Source of the DNA: Dactylonectria macrodidyma
Taxonomy: Eukaryota > Ascomycota > Sordariomycetes > Hypocreales > Nectriaceae
Direction of reading: 5' to 3'
Assembly: GCA_020744425.1 (NCBI GenBank)
Contig: JAGMUV010000055.1
Coordinates: 62,001-126,000, forward strand
DNA length: 64,000 nt
In this document: piece after piece, positions 1 to 11,462 of the stretch
Layout: every line of letters begins with the position of its first letter
Position numbering within the stretch: position 1 is the stretch's first letter
Program-made: the position numbers and the translations under genes
Notes under the pieces: model-generated
The model's input: only the letters and a program-made list of their open reading frames with translations
Databases searched by the model: none
Told to the model about the DNA's origin: nothing

Positions 1-69
1 GGAGAGATGAAGGAAGAAGGGGTGTCGCGATGCATTTGGAAAAGTGACGCGGGTCGCGACGCGGGCGCC

Positions 70-102
70 ACTTTACATCCACTACGTCCATTCCACTCCA
101 CC
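70..102. repeat. hAT terminal-region remnant at left edge
   Basis: A stretch built of TCCACTACGTCCATTCCACT-type motifs. Seventeen bases (84-100) are identical to 14117-14133 in the right subterminal part of hAT-A, and the style matches the hAT-B right end near 40040-40180. It abuts the piggyBac-like element PB1, so PB1 may have landed in an older hAT end. The rest of that hAT lies outside the window or is lost. Confidence 0.4.
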
Positions 103-2189
103 ATCCCTTTGCGACTGCTAAGGCAGCCTGCATGAGTCGGCCCACAGTTTTCCCGGTTTTGGACCACTAGACGGCCTAGAATGATAGATACATTGCTTAG
201 CACCTAAATTTGGTTGTGATAGAAGTACCAGCAAGCCTGCCGGGTACAAATTGCTACATCACACTGCAAGCAGCCCGAACTTGTCATCGTCGGCCGCCTT
301 CGATTGAGCTGACTTGGCTGTGCCGCCCTTAGAGGCACCCGACCCTGCCGGGGCTCATTGAATCTGATCCCTTTACAGCCGAGGCAGCTAGATTTTTTCC
401 CTCTTGAGACTCTTTTATGCTGTATTGTAGGCGTAAATGTGTCGCAGGACCGATATCTCTGCCTCGAGGCTGCGGTAGCTGTGTAAGTGCGGATGAGGTC
501 ATCACAGATGCGTTGCCTCCACGCTGTCTGTGACTCAATTCGCGGCCAACTAGGGTCTTCGTGGAATTGAAGAAGGTAGCTGTTGACAAGTGCAGTCTCG
601 AGGAGGAAGCACCATGCAATAACCCGCCAAGCGCCCTTATAAACACGATGATCCATTCCCAGCTTTGCTCGTAGTTGATCGCCAATATCGACCGCGCCCA
701 TGTGATCGTTGTAGTCAGTCGCGATAGACGGCTGCCAAACCTTTAGCACAGGGTGCGCACCAAAAAAGTGCTTGATTTGCCGTGCCCGGGCTTGTGTTGA
801 CGTCGGCCGCCGGCGGATGCGTTGTTCGATCTCGTGCCCTGTGTATACCGTTGATAACAGTAGCATTAGGGCGTTATCTTTCCATGCGATTTGATTCACC
901 TGCGGCTTCAAGAGACAGATTAGTAAGGGAAATACTAAGAGATATGTCATACAGAACGCTGACCTGATCGTCCGGCGTGGGAACTGTCACTAGGCCATTC
1001 CACTGCCAAGGCAGCTTGCCTTTCTGATCCTGGGCCTTTAACAGCACAAGAGGCCTATACAGACCACAGTTAGTGCGGCAGGTGCCCGTGGCCCCGATGC
1101 CTCGCTTCCTGAGGACTCGGAAGAGCTTAGGCGAGCAAAAGAGGTTATCTAAGAAGACGTGGTATGTGGCATCCGGCAGCTGATTAACTAGGGCAATAAC
1201 CACGCTTTGTGTCGGGTTGAGGGTCGCTTTAGGCGGCCCTGATCTCTGTGATAGTCGCTTGCTCACAGGACCGAGGGTTGTGGAAGGCGTGTGCCAAATC
1301 CAACGCAGGAAATAGCCTCGTTGTGCCACAACCCAAACCTTGAAGCCCGTTGGAGTCGGCTTGGTCTTAATGGTGACTGTCTCTCGTGCCCTCCCTGTGA
1401 AGCCGATGATGCCCTCATCTATAGCGATATGTGTGCCCGGTTGGAAGAGCTTTGTAGACGCCTGCTGTATCAGCTGAGACCACTCATCAACCTTCTTAAA
1501 GTTCTTCGCGATGCCGTCATCTGCATCAATCGGGGCGGTGGTATCGTATGGTCGGAGGCGGCGATGGAGGAGTTGAAATCGGTCAAAAGTCATGAATTTA
1601 ACGATAGGATGCTTTGGCTGTATTGAGTCTTCTTCTGAGGTCTTCCAGTGGTCCCTGACTGCAATTTCCTTATGAAGACCTACGTAAATAACGATTCCAA
1701 GCCATAGGAAGACTTCAGCAGCAGACAGAGGTCTTGGTGCTTGGCCGGGCTCGAAACTGGCTGTCATTGCTATATTCGAGTAGCTAACTCATCTCTCAAC
1801 TAGTATTTCAGGTAAAAAGAGCTGGGAAAGTGATAACGGCGTTGAAGGAAGGGTTGCGATGACAGGGCTGCGTTGAGAGATGCAAAAAGGCTCGAAGTTA
1901 TAGCCACGTTGTGATGTAGGCGGCACATCCGGCCGGCAGGTGTTATCAGCTGCCTGTTCCTGTAGGCATTCATCTAGGCAGATATCAAGCTCCCCGTCAA
2001 AAGCGTTTGCAGCTAGGCTGTGCTTTGCTGTATCCATTGGAGTAGTTAATTAATTGCGTACATAGTAATTTTGGTGGTGTTGATTCTGACGATACTGATG
2101 TAACAAGTATGTCACTCAGCTCGGGCGCGAAAAGCGGGGATAAAAGTGGGCCAGAAATATGCGGGCTGCCTTAGCAGTCGCAAAGGGAT
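103..2189 (-). mobile_element. PB1: piggyBac-like DNA transposon with 26-bp TIRs
   Basis: Perfect inverted repeats run from 103 to 128 and from 2164 to 2189, reading ATCCCTTTGCGACTGCTAAG inward. If the element proper starts at CCC (105) and ends at GGG (2187), each end is flanked by AT, a 2-bp target duplication rather than TTAA. The element is about 2.08 kb and carries one transposase gene on the minus strand. It is probably inactive because of a nonsense codon. Confidence 0.8.
204..2037 (-). pseudogene. PB1 transposase (piggyBac-like, DDE_Tnp_1_7), one internal stop
   Basis: The N-terminal part starts at ATG 2037 and runs to TGA at 1791-1789. The same frame continues directly as the catalytic part. 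The intact relatives at 55.4 and 59.0 kb have tryptophan at the stop position (LVEKW), so this is TGG to TGA. The catalytic aspartates are visible as AIDEGIIGFTGR, VFLDNLFCS and VDIGDQLR. An intron at 963-900 (GTCAGC to CGCAG) joins PTPDDQ to VNQIAWKDN, at the same place as in the two relatives. The C-terminus is cysteine-rich (CLGCKG, CLQCDVAICTRQACWYFYH), as is usual for this family. The protein would cut and paste the flanking PB1 ends if functional. It is called a pseudogene because of the stop. Confidence 0.85.
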
Positions 2190-2240
2190 TGACGTTCTTG
2201 TGGGGCGGCTACATCCAATGCGCCTTCGCGCACTCAAGGA

Positions 2241-2922
2241 GATACGAACATTTTCCCATTCTCGATTGACCCAGCACCAGATCTACCACAGTGTAAGTCG
2301 ATGGTCTTGTCTTTAACTGGATGTAATAGGCACTCACACTCGCCTTGCCGTAAACGAGACCGCGGGTCGGGTGTCGGACGAGAAGTAGTGAGTGAGCAAT
2401 GACGAAGGGCCCACCGTAGCAGATAAGGCAGTAGAGCCACCACCACTTGCGAAAAGCCCCGGGGGTGGCTCGGAAGAAGAAAATGAGCAAGACGTTGAAA
2501 GCCATGGCAAGGGACCACCAGGGGTCAGACTGCATAAACCTATGCCAAGTCAGCACTGATTGTTCCGTAGTAACATTCGCCTATCTTGTGATCGTCCAGG
2601 GCGAAACCAAAGGAGACAGGGAGACGGCTTACATGTGGAACAAGAAGCCCTGCCCCTGGCACAGCGCCGAAGTAGGCCCCTGCTCTAAGCCATCCATAGC
2701 GATGATGCTAGCAATGCTGGCACCGACATTGGCGATGCTGGCAAATACGATGAAGGTGTTCTGGACGTTGCGGACACGGGGCGCCAGTGCGTAGGCGACG
2801 AAGATGAGCAAGACGGCCACTAGGCTGATGGAGCCTCCTATGCGCTCCAACAGCACCAGTGTCTGTGTCTGAGCCGGTGTTATGGGCTCTGCGCGGCCCG
2901 CAAGAAGCGTCTGCGCGGGCAT
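2241..2922 (-). pseudogene. 5' part of a cAMP-receptor-like GPCR, truncated before TM5
   Basis: Three exons are recognisable: 2922-2633, 2539-2338 and 2282-2241. The introns (2632-2540 and 2337-2283) have GTAAGC and GTGAGT donors. The product begins MPAQTLLAGRAEP and contains TM1 (ISLVAVLLIFVAYAL), TM2 (NTFIVFASIANVGASI), the CQGQGFLFHM-FMQSDPWWS loop, TM3 and TM4. The third exon gives IWCWVNREWENVRI, the conserved extracellular motif before TM5. After that codon the reading is no longer receptor-like and TM5-TM7 and the tail are absent. The break lies about 50 bp from PB1. The family couples extracellular signals to G proteins at the plasma membrane. As it stands the gene cannot encode a complete receptor. 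Confidence 0.85.
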
Positions 2923-4770
2923 TATTGGATGGGGCTAGAAATTCCAGCAAAGTGGGGAGGGAGGTCGAGGAGAGACCGAAAGTGAAGGACGGGGTAGGGA
3001 GAGCGAGCGAGAGTACCCCTAGGGAGTTGTGGTCTGTGTGGTTTCTGTGCGTATGGGTGTATGTATCTGAGTTTCTCGTTCCCTAATTCCTCGTGAAGGG
3101 AATGGAATTGAGCGAAAGAAGTTGTGCTTGAGACGAGAGTGAAAAGGCCAGTGTCGGTGGTGGTTGGTTGGCCGGGTTTGCCTCCGTTTCGTATAGGAGC
3201 AGAGCCAAGACGGGACAAGAGAAGAAAGGAATTTCTAATAATAACTGAGTGCATTTCCGAGTAAGGTACTTTCATAAAAAGAAATGGAATAGGATGCCGG
3301 TGGCTAAGGGCTGATGAAGTCTTGACGACTCGTCACCCGTACCGTATCTGTAGGTCGAGGGTGCGAGGCAACGTGAACTCCTGTCGTGAAACCTGAGAAG
3401 CTGCAAGTTGCCGACGGAATGGGAAGAAAGGGAAATAGGGCTGGCTTCTTCTATCTTTATCTCGCTCTTGCCCTCACTTTCATTTTTTCTCACTTCCAAT
3501 GCCGTCTCGCTGCCACTATCAGTCCAGCCTCAAACTGTAGCTTAGCCCTGCCACTTCCCATCACCACCCGCCAATCTCCATACTCCATCATCCTCCTAAA
3601 GGAGCGGCCAGCTTTATCCCCTCACATTTGATGTCCAGCTCTTCACGCATAGAGTTCATGGCAAGTTAGATCAAGGCACACTGAACGCTCGAGACAAGTC
3701 TCATCGCCCGTCACTGGGCAGCCCCTGAGGAATTCCCCACATCGCAAACCGTTTTCGAAGCTAACGACCAAGGCTAATCCATGCCATCCCATCCAATAGC
3801 TTCCCTCGACTTTCTAGCTCTCCCTGTCCGTTTACCTCCCCGTCAATCGATAGGCTAAAATGCATGGACTCGGGCTGCGACCGGTTGTTGGTCGCAACAA
3901 GCAAACAAACTGAGAGATAGGGGCTTCGTCTGCACGGCGATGCTGCGCTGGGCGCAAGAGAAGGCGAGGCCATCATATCTCCAAGGAATTAATTCCCCAG
4001 TCAGCGATGCTCAACATCGAGGTCGAGTCCAACCACTCCCGGCCACCCTTCGTGTTTCCAATCACCAGTGCCCGCAAACAAGCCCGCGTCCGCCACCGCC
4101 CGATGTAGGCTGAAACCCCCCGACTCCCAGAATTCCCGGTAGTCTGGTCCTGCTAAGCCATCTCGCCTAGGACTGCCACTGAGCAGCTAGGAATCAGCGC
4201 CACCCCCAAGCAGCCAAGAGTTGTCCCTGTGAGGTGATGCGGTGAGAGGGGCTGGAGAGGCAATAGGGTTCTAAATAAACTGAGGGGTGGTCAAGTGGTT
4301 GAGCTGAATGAACGAATGATATTTATGTCACCCGGAGGGACAAACCCCATAGGGCCTTTGAGATATTTCGTAAGAATTGTAAGTCGCTCCAGCCATATCA
4401 CAAACATGTCCTTAATTGTTCTAGTAAGTTTGGGGTGCAATAGGTGAAGACCAGAATACACGCAGTTATCTGTCTTGGATCATCATGCTGAGGAGTTCAG
4501 TAGCTTACGAGATTTACTGGCGTACCCAGTATAAAGATCGTGATTAGGGCCTTTGGGCTGAGATCTGATGTGAAAGGACGGATGTTGGTTGACGAGGCCG
4601 CTAACACGGTCCGTCATCGAGCTATTTTGATGCCTTGCACGATGAGTTGGTGTCCCGATGCCACACTGGTTCTCCTTTCCACATCCCTCGCCTCCTCCTG
4701 GTCTCCCGCTTTAGTACTAGGCATAGCACGTTGGCGACATTACAAAGAGGAAAAGCACTGCAAACCCGGC
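2923..4770. other. Non-coding stretch upstream of the GPCR
   Basis: This 1.85 kb begins with a GA/CT-rich segment (about 2940-3650), typical of a fungal 5' leader for the minus-strand GPCR gene. The rest is unique-looking sequence without a convincing ORF. Small open frames in both strands lack domains, splice support and biased codon use. No gene is called. Confidence 0.5.
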
Positions 4771-4779
4771 AACGGCGGC

Positions 4780-5790
4780 GGCTGGCCCGCCGCCCGAAGG
4801 GACCAGCTTCTGGTGGGAGACCGAGTCTGTGCCGCATTATTTCTGAATCCTGCCGTTGGAGTGTTCATATACCCAGATGACACATCCGATACGGATGTGG
4901 GCGACGGAGATGCAGGCGAACCTCGCAAAAATCATCGATACTCACTGGGCGGCATCCGTCTTTTAGGGGCAGGATGGCCAGACCTTGTGACAACTCATGC
5001 CCCGCTCCGATACCTTGCCTCAGTGCTCACTCCCCCGTGATAGCTTTGCCGCAGCTTGCTGCAAATTGCCGGGATCGGATCCCCTGTATCCCACATCCAC
5101 GCTGCGTTCATCCCTACCCATGTTCGTGCCAAGCGGGGTCGCACCACACATCATCCCTTATGCGCATCACTATCCCGTTTCTCCTGCTCCTTCCGGTTGC
5201 CCCAGTCCTCCCGCCCCTACCCATTCATCTCTAGCCCACCCGATCGCTGTCAGGAGAGATTGAAGGCGGCGGCTGGTCCCTTCCCGCCAATCATGATGCC
5301 ATCTGCGAGGATGACTGGCACCCTTGGAAGTCAGCGACCGGGACTCTGCCGTGTTTCATCTGGATCCTGTCGCCGCGGTGTTCGCCCCTGGATGACACAT
5401 CTGGAACGGAAACGATCGGTCGGGGCGCAGCTGAAGTCTCTGAGGGACAGCGTGCCATCATCAGTGTCGCTTTCGTCTCCTAGAAGCCGAAAATTTACTA
5501 AATCAACATTCTCTATGTTCCTGCCCGATTCTACTACCGAAATCTACAGCTACTACTGAAGTCCCACGCCTGCCACCCACCTGATGTGAGGAGGGCTTTC
5601 CAGGAGAGGCTCTCCCATCGGGCCCAGAGGCTGAGTTGCTGATCGGGTGAGGACACTTGGAACCATGGCGTTCGGCGACTAAGGTCCTGCGGCCTTCTAC
5701 CTGGATCCTATCGACGGGGTGTCCGTACTCTAGTGACACATCCGGGACAGAGGCGTTCGATCGAGACGCAGCCGAGCTTTCCAAAGGGTC
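4780..5790 (-). repeat. Three degenerate copies of a ~150-bp unit
   Basis: Related blocks lie near 4780-4925, 5265-5440 and 5640-5790. All share a core like TGGATCCTGTCGCCG followed by GATGACACATC. On the minus strand each core reads like S-V-x-D-V-S...P...R-x-Q, so the unit may derive from coding sequence. The copies have diverged by substitutions and small indels. The repeat type was not recognised. Confidence 0.45.
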
Positions 5791-6140
5791 AACGTGGTTC
5801 GTCGCCTGCATTTGATTCCTACAAGTTAGTTGATGTACAGAAACAAGAATGTCTGAGGACAGGGAGAACGCATTCGATTTGCACGCTGTAAGATGAACAG
5901 GGACTCTCCGTGATGTAGGAGTATCGAGAGGTTCTAGATCATGCCTCAGCAAGGGGCCTAGTAGGGGAATGCCAATCTTCCAGGCGTTTTCCAGGGGTTG
6001 ACTCACGCCAAGCTGACATCCAAGACGAGCCGGGCGGTGCCGGTTTCCGACGTCAGAGCGTCGATGATAAACAAGATTGCGCCCGGTCTCGTCTCCTTCG
6101 TGCGGCCAAAGAGGTGCTCGAGAAGCCGAAGGAGAAAGTG
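5559..6140 (-). pseudogene. Possible two-exon hypothetical gene or relic
   Basis: On the minus strand an open frame (about 6137-6005) reads LRLLEHLFGRTKE and then RPGAILFIIDALTSETGTAR. It is followed by GTGAGT at about 6004. A textbook acceptor (CTAAC plus TTGTAG) ends near 5822, and a second open frame continues to a stop near 5503. No start codon or domain was recognised. The second exon contains one of the three degenerate repeats described at 4780-5790, which argues for a decayed duplicated gene. Function is unknown and the model is weak. Confidence 0.25.
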
Positions 6141-6149
6141 AAGCTATCT

Positions 6150-6840
6150 AATCCCATGCCTTGTATCCATACATCGTTTAATCCCTCATCTAAGAAAGGA
6201 ATTGCTAGGACATGCCATTTCTGCGCCCTACCATATCCATTAGTTTCATCCTTAACTAAAATCTCACCTAGTCCTTCCCTCGAAAATCATCATTGGCATC
6301 CTGGGTGCTAACACATCCCAGATCTCCAGCTAGTGACGGCCACACTCCGTTTGTCTGATGCACAATCATCAGGCCCGGCCCGGCCTGCCACACAGGTAAT
6401 TGCAAGAACTCGAGTGCTTCCGGGTGTTTCCCACCCCCTGTATGGCGGCCATCATGACAATTAGGATCAGGCTAAGTGATTAGTTCGACACCACCTCCCT
6501 CGGGTTTCTACAAGGCCTCTGCGTGCAGAATCCTACAAGCCTCTCAGCCGTTATGCCCCATTTGTTCTTAGGCGCATGTAGCTTTTGGCTAAACCAGTTG
6601 TGGCTTTTGGCATCGGTGGGTACTCGTATCGGCAGATCGAACTGAGCCAATGAAAGTTCACAATAGCAGGTGGCTTTTCACCATCAAGCTCTCAAACCCG
6701 ACTCTACAGGCGGCAGTTGAAAATGCGGGGCTGGCCTAGCTTACCTCACCTCGGGAAACTTCAGCTGGCAACCTCATGACGATTGTGTGTCTTCTCTTGA
6801 ACAAACATCTTCTAGATATTGTGCTCTACAAGTCTCTATC
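6150..6840. other. Intergenic stretch, nothing recognised
   Basis: No ORF with family features, no TIRs and no tandem repeats were seen. It is best read as the distal promoter region of the macrodomain gene. Confidence 0.5.
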
Positions 6841-6848
6841 CGACACCA

Positions 6849-6856
6849 TATAAAAA
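6849..6856 (+). promoter_or_regulatory. TATA-like box upstream of macrodomain gene
   Basis: TATAAAAA sits about 330 nt before the chosen ATG at 7184. The intervening CT-rich sequence fits a fungal 5' UTR. A CCCCACAG acceptor-like sequence just before the ATG leaves room for a 5'-UTR intron. Confidence 0.35.
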
Positions 6857-7183
6857 CCCAGAACCTGCAGCGTCCTTGGTTTTATCCAGGACTCTGCATC
6901 GCTTGCTCTTTTTCCCTGGGAGGCGTCACCAACTCTGTTTACATTCTGTCACTCCGAAGGTGCCCTCCTCGTTTGCGCTAGCCTTTGAATCGCCTCGAAA
7001 CTTCAACTGTGCTTGAGCTGTCTGCGTTTGGCCACGCAGGCTATAGAAAACCCCACTTCGACCCTGGCCGTGTTACTGTCTCGCCTTCTCCGACCCTGCA
7101 CTCTCACCAACGCGCATCTTCCTGGCCGCAGTGCTCTCCAACTCTTGAAGTTTCCCTTGTCCACGATACCGTCTCCCCACAGG

Positions 7184-7874
7184 ATGACTACCGAACCCTC
7201 TAGTCTCGAGGAACTCTATGAGCAGTCTGCTCTCATGGCTTCCTCGTCCTCACCCGCTTTCCCGGCAAGCGCGGACGTCAACAAGCGCATCGGCGTAATG
7301 CGCGGCAACATCACGGATGTCGGGCTCGACGCCATCGTCAACGCGGCCAACCAGTCACTCCTGGTCGGGGGCGGCGTCGACTATGCCATCCATCGGGCTG
7401 CTGGCCCGCAGCTCCTGGAGGAATGCGCTGGCATCGGCGGCTGTCCCACCGGCGAGGCTCGCATCACCCGCGGCTACAACCTGCGCGCCAAGCACGTCAT
7501 CCACACCGTCGGCCCTGTCTACTACCTCGTCGACGACCCCGCGGCCCTTCTGGGCAACTGCTACCGCAACACCCTCGAGCTGGCTGTCCAGAAGAACGTC
7601 AAGTCCCTCGCCTTCAGCTGCATCAGCACCGGCGTCTACGGATTCCCCTCGCGGAAGGCCGCCAAGGTCGCCTGCGAGACGGTACGCAAGTTTATGGACG
7701 GACATGATGGCAAGAAGTTGTCCCGGGTTGTGTTTGTGACCTTTGAACAAAGGGACCTCGATGCGTACTACGCCGTGATTCCGTAAGTCCATCTCCGTTT
7801 TGTACAACTGATGGCCCATACAATTGCTAACCACCAACCTACACTGTAGGGAATACTTTCCTCCTCCAAACTGA
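7184..7874 (+). CDS. Macrodomain protein (ADP-ribose / O-acetyl-ADP-ribose hydrolase type)
   Basis: Two exons, 7184-7782 and 7850-7874, are joined over an intron with GTAAGT donor and CTAAC branch point, giving 207 aa. The single Macro domain fills most of the protein (about residues 30-200). It has the ligand-loop motifs GNITDVGLDAIVNAANQSLL, GGGVDYAIHRAAGP and STGVYGFPSRKAA. The asparagine pair in VNAAN and the GGGV loop match the MacroD-type hydrolases that remove ADP-ribose from proteins or deacetylate O-acetyl-ADP-ribose. No signal peptide is apparent, so a cytosolic, nuclear or mitochondrial site is likely. The frame is open upstream to 7013, but the ATG at 7184 fits the family start better. 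The short second exon encodes only EYFPPPN. The gene is intact. Confidence 0.9.
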
Positions 7875-8600
7875 GATGCCATAATAGCCGTAGTGGCAAT
7901 CTGAAGGTCGCCCCCTTTTACAAGGAAACTGGACGGCATAGCATGGAGTAATATTTGAATTACATTAATGAGAGGTGCATTTCACGCGGTCCGATTCTGG
8001 AATTGCGTTACGACTCGTTCGTAAATCTGTGCTGTAGAGTTGACAATCTCTCGCTGTTCTCCTCGAAACTCGAGAGTGTGCCACGACAGCCGAAGCTCGT
8101 CTACCTACAGTAGGTCCATGTCCAACCCAAATGCTCAGAGAAATTTAGACTTGTCCATGCCGTCAAAACTTCTCTTCCGGCGGATAGTAGTAGGAAATCT
8201 CCTGGGTTGTTTTTGTTCGAACCTTGTTCAACCGATGCCCTGGGACCAGCAAAGCGGGTGTTTACGGCAGCACACTCAAAATGTTTAATGAAGCAAGACA
8301 GCCCACATAAAGCAGGGTGCCGTTCTGTGCATTAGAATTTGCAATTGTTTCATGTGTAGCTGTTTGTTTTATTACTGACACCCTACCTAAGGTACTGTTA
8401 GGATTTGTTTTTGTTGCTTAGGGTTATGTCACAACTATCATCAGATTCTAGGATCATGTTTGCTTTTTAGGCCTTCATAACAGGCCACAGGCTCAAGCCC
8501 CTGAAGGCTCGGATCCCTGACTTAGGCAGTGTTGCTAATAGTATGGCAATAAAGTAACTAATATATTGCAATATACCCCATATGATTTGGACTTTCTCGT
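7875..8600. other. Macrodomain 3' UTR and AT-richer spacer
   Basis: No coding potential was recognised. The sequence grows AT-rich toward 8.6 kb. Confidence 0.5.
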
Positions 8601-8680
8601 ATTGTAACAATATAATATGAAGATTTTGATATTGTGACAATATAATATGAGGATGTCCATATTGGCAATATATTATTTAT
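8601..8680. repeat. 30-bp tandem repeat, ~2.6 copies
   Basis: Units at 8601-8630 and 8631-8660 share ATTGTNACAATATAATATGA, and a shorter third unit follows. Each unit contains the near-palindrome ATTGTNACAAT. It is strongly AT-rich. It may be the decayed 3' tail zone of the adjacent LINE or an independent minisatellite. Confidence 0.55.
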
Positions 8681-8799
8681 ATTGGGTTGTCAATCCTGGG
8701 GCGAATTCGCCTCTTGAACGGTAGCCAGACAGGCCTTACCATAGGGCCCACAACGCTAACCCTCGTTACATTGTTTTTCCGGTGTCTTGTTTTCTAGCC

Positions 8800-11462
8800 T
8801 TCCACTCCTGGTTCTTCCCATTTCTAGCCCCTCTTGTTCCTATGCGACAGGCCTGCTTGAAGGCCAGATTCTCCAAGTGTTCAGCGTCCTATCCTCAGCG
8901 GCTGAAGCCTGGTCTGTCTGTGAGAGGCTGTATTGCCAGATTTAGCTGTTTTTGTGTTGTTAGTAGGTTTTTATGGCTGTGTAACATCCAATCTTCCCGT
9001 TCTTATCGCAAACTTGATCGCTGCTCGCACCACTTGTAAGTTCGGTCTCCACTTGTCTCCGTCCGCCGCCGTCTTGCCGCCTAAAAAGAACGAGAGATCC
9101 CCCATCTTTGTTTGGTCAATTCTCCGCATATCCTCTCGTTGCGTCTCCCACTTCCTGCATTTGAACAAGAAATGTTCTGTGCTTTCCTCCTCTTCTCCGC
9201 ATTCGCATATATCTGACTCTGCCGCGCCTATTCTGTGTAGGTATTTGTTGACCCGCGCCATCCCCGTTCGTAGCTGTGCCAGGGTGTCGGCTTCGCGCCT
9301 CTTGAGGGGGTCATAGAGTGCGCACACGTGTTTGCCGGGGAGCGCCTTGTCGAGCCGTTTCGAGTAGCCGCCCACGCCCTCGGGTAGGACCATATGTTGC
9401 TGACGTTGTGCTAACAGTACTCTGAGCCGGGTCGATCGGGCCTGATACGACGGCTTCCTTGGTGTGCATTCGGGTTCTGTTGCTCTTCGCGCTTCCACCC
9501 TTGCCTTCAGTCCCAGTCCGGAGGATTCATGGATAGGCGATATCCATCGCATCTTAATAGTGTTTCCGTCCTTTCGAAGTCGATCGGCTTGTTTGTAGAT
9601 CTCCCGGATAGTGCTTTGCCCAGATTGCTGTCGAGGTTTCACGATCGCCTCTAGCGCTGATCGATTTCTTGTTACGACGGTTATGTGTCGACGTCGGAGC
9701 CCATCAGGCATGCACCTTAGGACCGTCGCCATCGCCTCCAACTCGGCCGTGTATGCGTTCTGCTCATCTCTTGGGCCAAGGGTGATGGAGTACCTTGCTA
9801 CGACGTCGTCCGTTCCTCCCCTGGCGGCGCTGCGCACGACGCCGCCCATGCCTACGATTCCGTTTCTCGCTGAGGTGCTCGTAGCGATTAGCACCTCTTT
9901 CGAGCCATTGGTCTCGATCGTCGCGTCGGCTGTGTCCGCGTCCGTCGTTGTCTCTTCGCCTAGGTCGTATTCCACCATCATGCGCCCGTGCCACGGCGGT
10001 AGCGCATATGGCTGGATCGTCTCCATCCGCTCTACTGCACCATCGTAGGCGAGTGCCAGCTTCGTGAGCGGCGACAGATACCTCCGCGTCTCCCTCACCC
10101 TGAGTGTCGCGAGCGGGTGTGTCTTGGGCAGTGTTTGTGCGTTGACGTAGAACCGCGCGCCAGCCTGCGCATGGCGTTCACTGATGGATGCAATGCCGGC
10201 TTCTGCTTCCGCCACCGCTATCGATACCGTCTTGAAAGCCCCCGTGATTGCTTGCGCTCCTAACTTCTGTGCTTCGTTCAGCCATTTCGTCTCCCTCACT
10301 CCGCGTCGGTGCGCCCACACGTTGGAGGCGTAATCCATAGTTGGAGCCACCGTTGCCACAAACAATTGTCTCGCCGTTCGAGGGGTTACCATCTTCAGTC
10401 TCCGTAGACACATGGCCGCCCGAAGGCCTCGGGTAGCTGCTTTCGCCATGTGCTCCCTATAGCGTAACTGGGAGTCCATCACCAGGCCCAGTATCTTCCC
10501 GCTGTCTCTGGGGGTGATGGTCTTGCCTTTGATCACGAACGGGCTGTCGCTAGTGCGTTCGGGATTGCGTGTGAAGTGTATGATGACCGTCTTGTCTTCC
10601 TCAAATGTCGCTCCGCTCCGTCTTTCCCACTCCAGTGCTCTGTCGATGACGGCCTGGATGCCTGCTCGGTTAGCTTCTGCTGTCGGCCCCGTTACCCAGG
10701 CCGAGAAGTCGTCGATGAACGCGATTGACCCGCCCTTTGAGTCGATCTTGCGTTGTACAAGGTCTGCGTTGAAGAACAGGAACAAGACCGGTGACAGGGG
10801 CGACCCTTGCGGGAGGCCGGCCTGGGGCAATTCCCGCCGCTCCGAGCAGTAGCCGTTCACTACAATCGTCGCGGATCGGTTAGAGCAGAAAGCATCGATC
10901 CATCGAACCAGCACCCTGGGGATCCCCATAGCTTCCAGTCTCTGCAGTAGTCGCTCCTTGAACACCCCGTTATAGGCTCCCTTCACGTCGAAGCTGATCA
11001 GACTGAGCACCTTCCGGTTCCGCCATGCCTTGTAGATGTGTTCCTGGAGGAGCAGGAGCGCCTGCTCGGCCGAACGCTGTTTCCTCCCGCCGAAGTGGTT
11101 TGCAGGTAATAGTCCGAATGTCTCGACCGCGTACGAGATCCTGTCTGCAACAACTGCCTCTAGGATCTTGCCTAGCGTTGACAGGAGCGAGATCGGTCTC
11201 CACGACTTGGCTATCTTGTAGTTTTCCTTCCCCGGCTTCTTGAGCGGGATGATTTTTGCGCTCCTCCACTGCGTAGGCAGCTCGCCCTCTCTCAGTGATG
11301 TTTGGAACAGATGCAGCACCCGCTCCCTCACTACGGGCCACAGCTGTTTCCACACCATCGCCGGTAGTCCGTCTTCACCCGGCGCTTTCCATGCCTTGGC
11401 TGCCATCACCTTCTCTTCCACCTCCTCCATTGTCAACTCTGGCATCACTACCATGCGGGACC
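8800..11462 (-). mobile_element. LINE-1: 5'-truncated Tad-like non-LTR retrotransposon
   Basis: The element holds the reverse-transcriptase-to-C-terminus part of ORF2 on the minus strand. Its 3' UTR contains a block (about 8850-8930) nearly identical to the 3' UTR of LINE-3 (44810-44890), so the two are one family. The ORF1 and endonuclease parts are missing. The 5' break is at about 11462, where the pogo-1 terminal repeats begin. The exact 3' end was not located. Confidence 0.75.
8971..11462 (-). pseudogene. LINE-1 ORF2 fragment (RT, degenerate RNase H, C-terminal zinc motif)
   Basis: A long open frame of about 830 codons without internal stops. The RT domain shows KAPGEDGLPAMVWK, the QGSPLSPVLFLFFNAD motif and the catalytic FIDD box. 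The RNase H domain is eroded: the first aspartate is replaced (ETNGS instead of TDGS), the third site reads TRNRS instead of TDNQ, while the glutamate of YTAELEAM is kept. The C-terminus has a zinc-type motif (CECGEE...HFLFKC) usual for Tad-clade elements. The N-terminal endonuclease is missing, so the element is not autonomous. The first in-frame codons upstream of 11462 belong to the neighbouring pogo end. Confidence 0.8.

Noticed and set aside
7355..7939. 194-codon frame on the minus strand opposite the macrodomain gene
   Set aside because: Shadow of a well-supported gene. Composition is that of reversed coding sequence.
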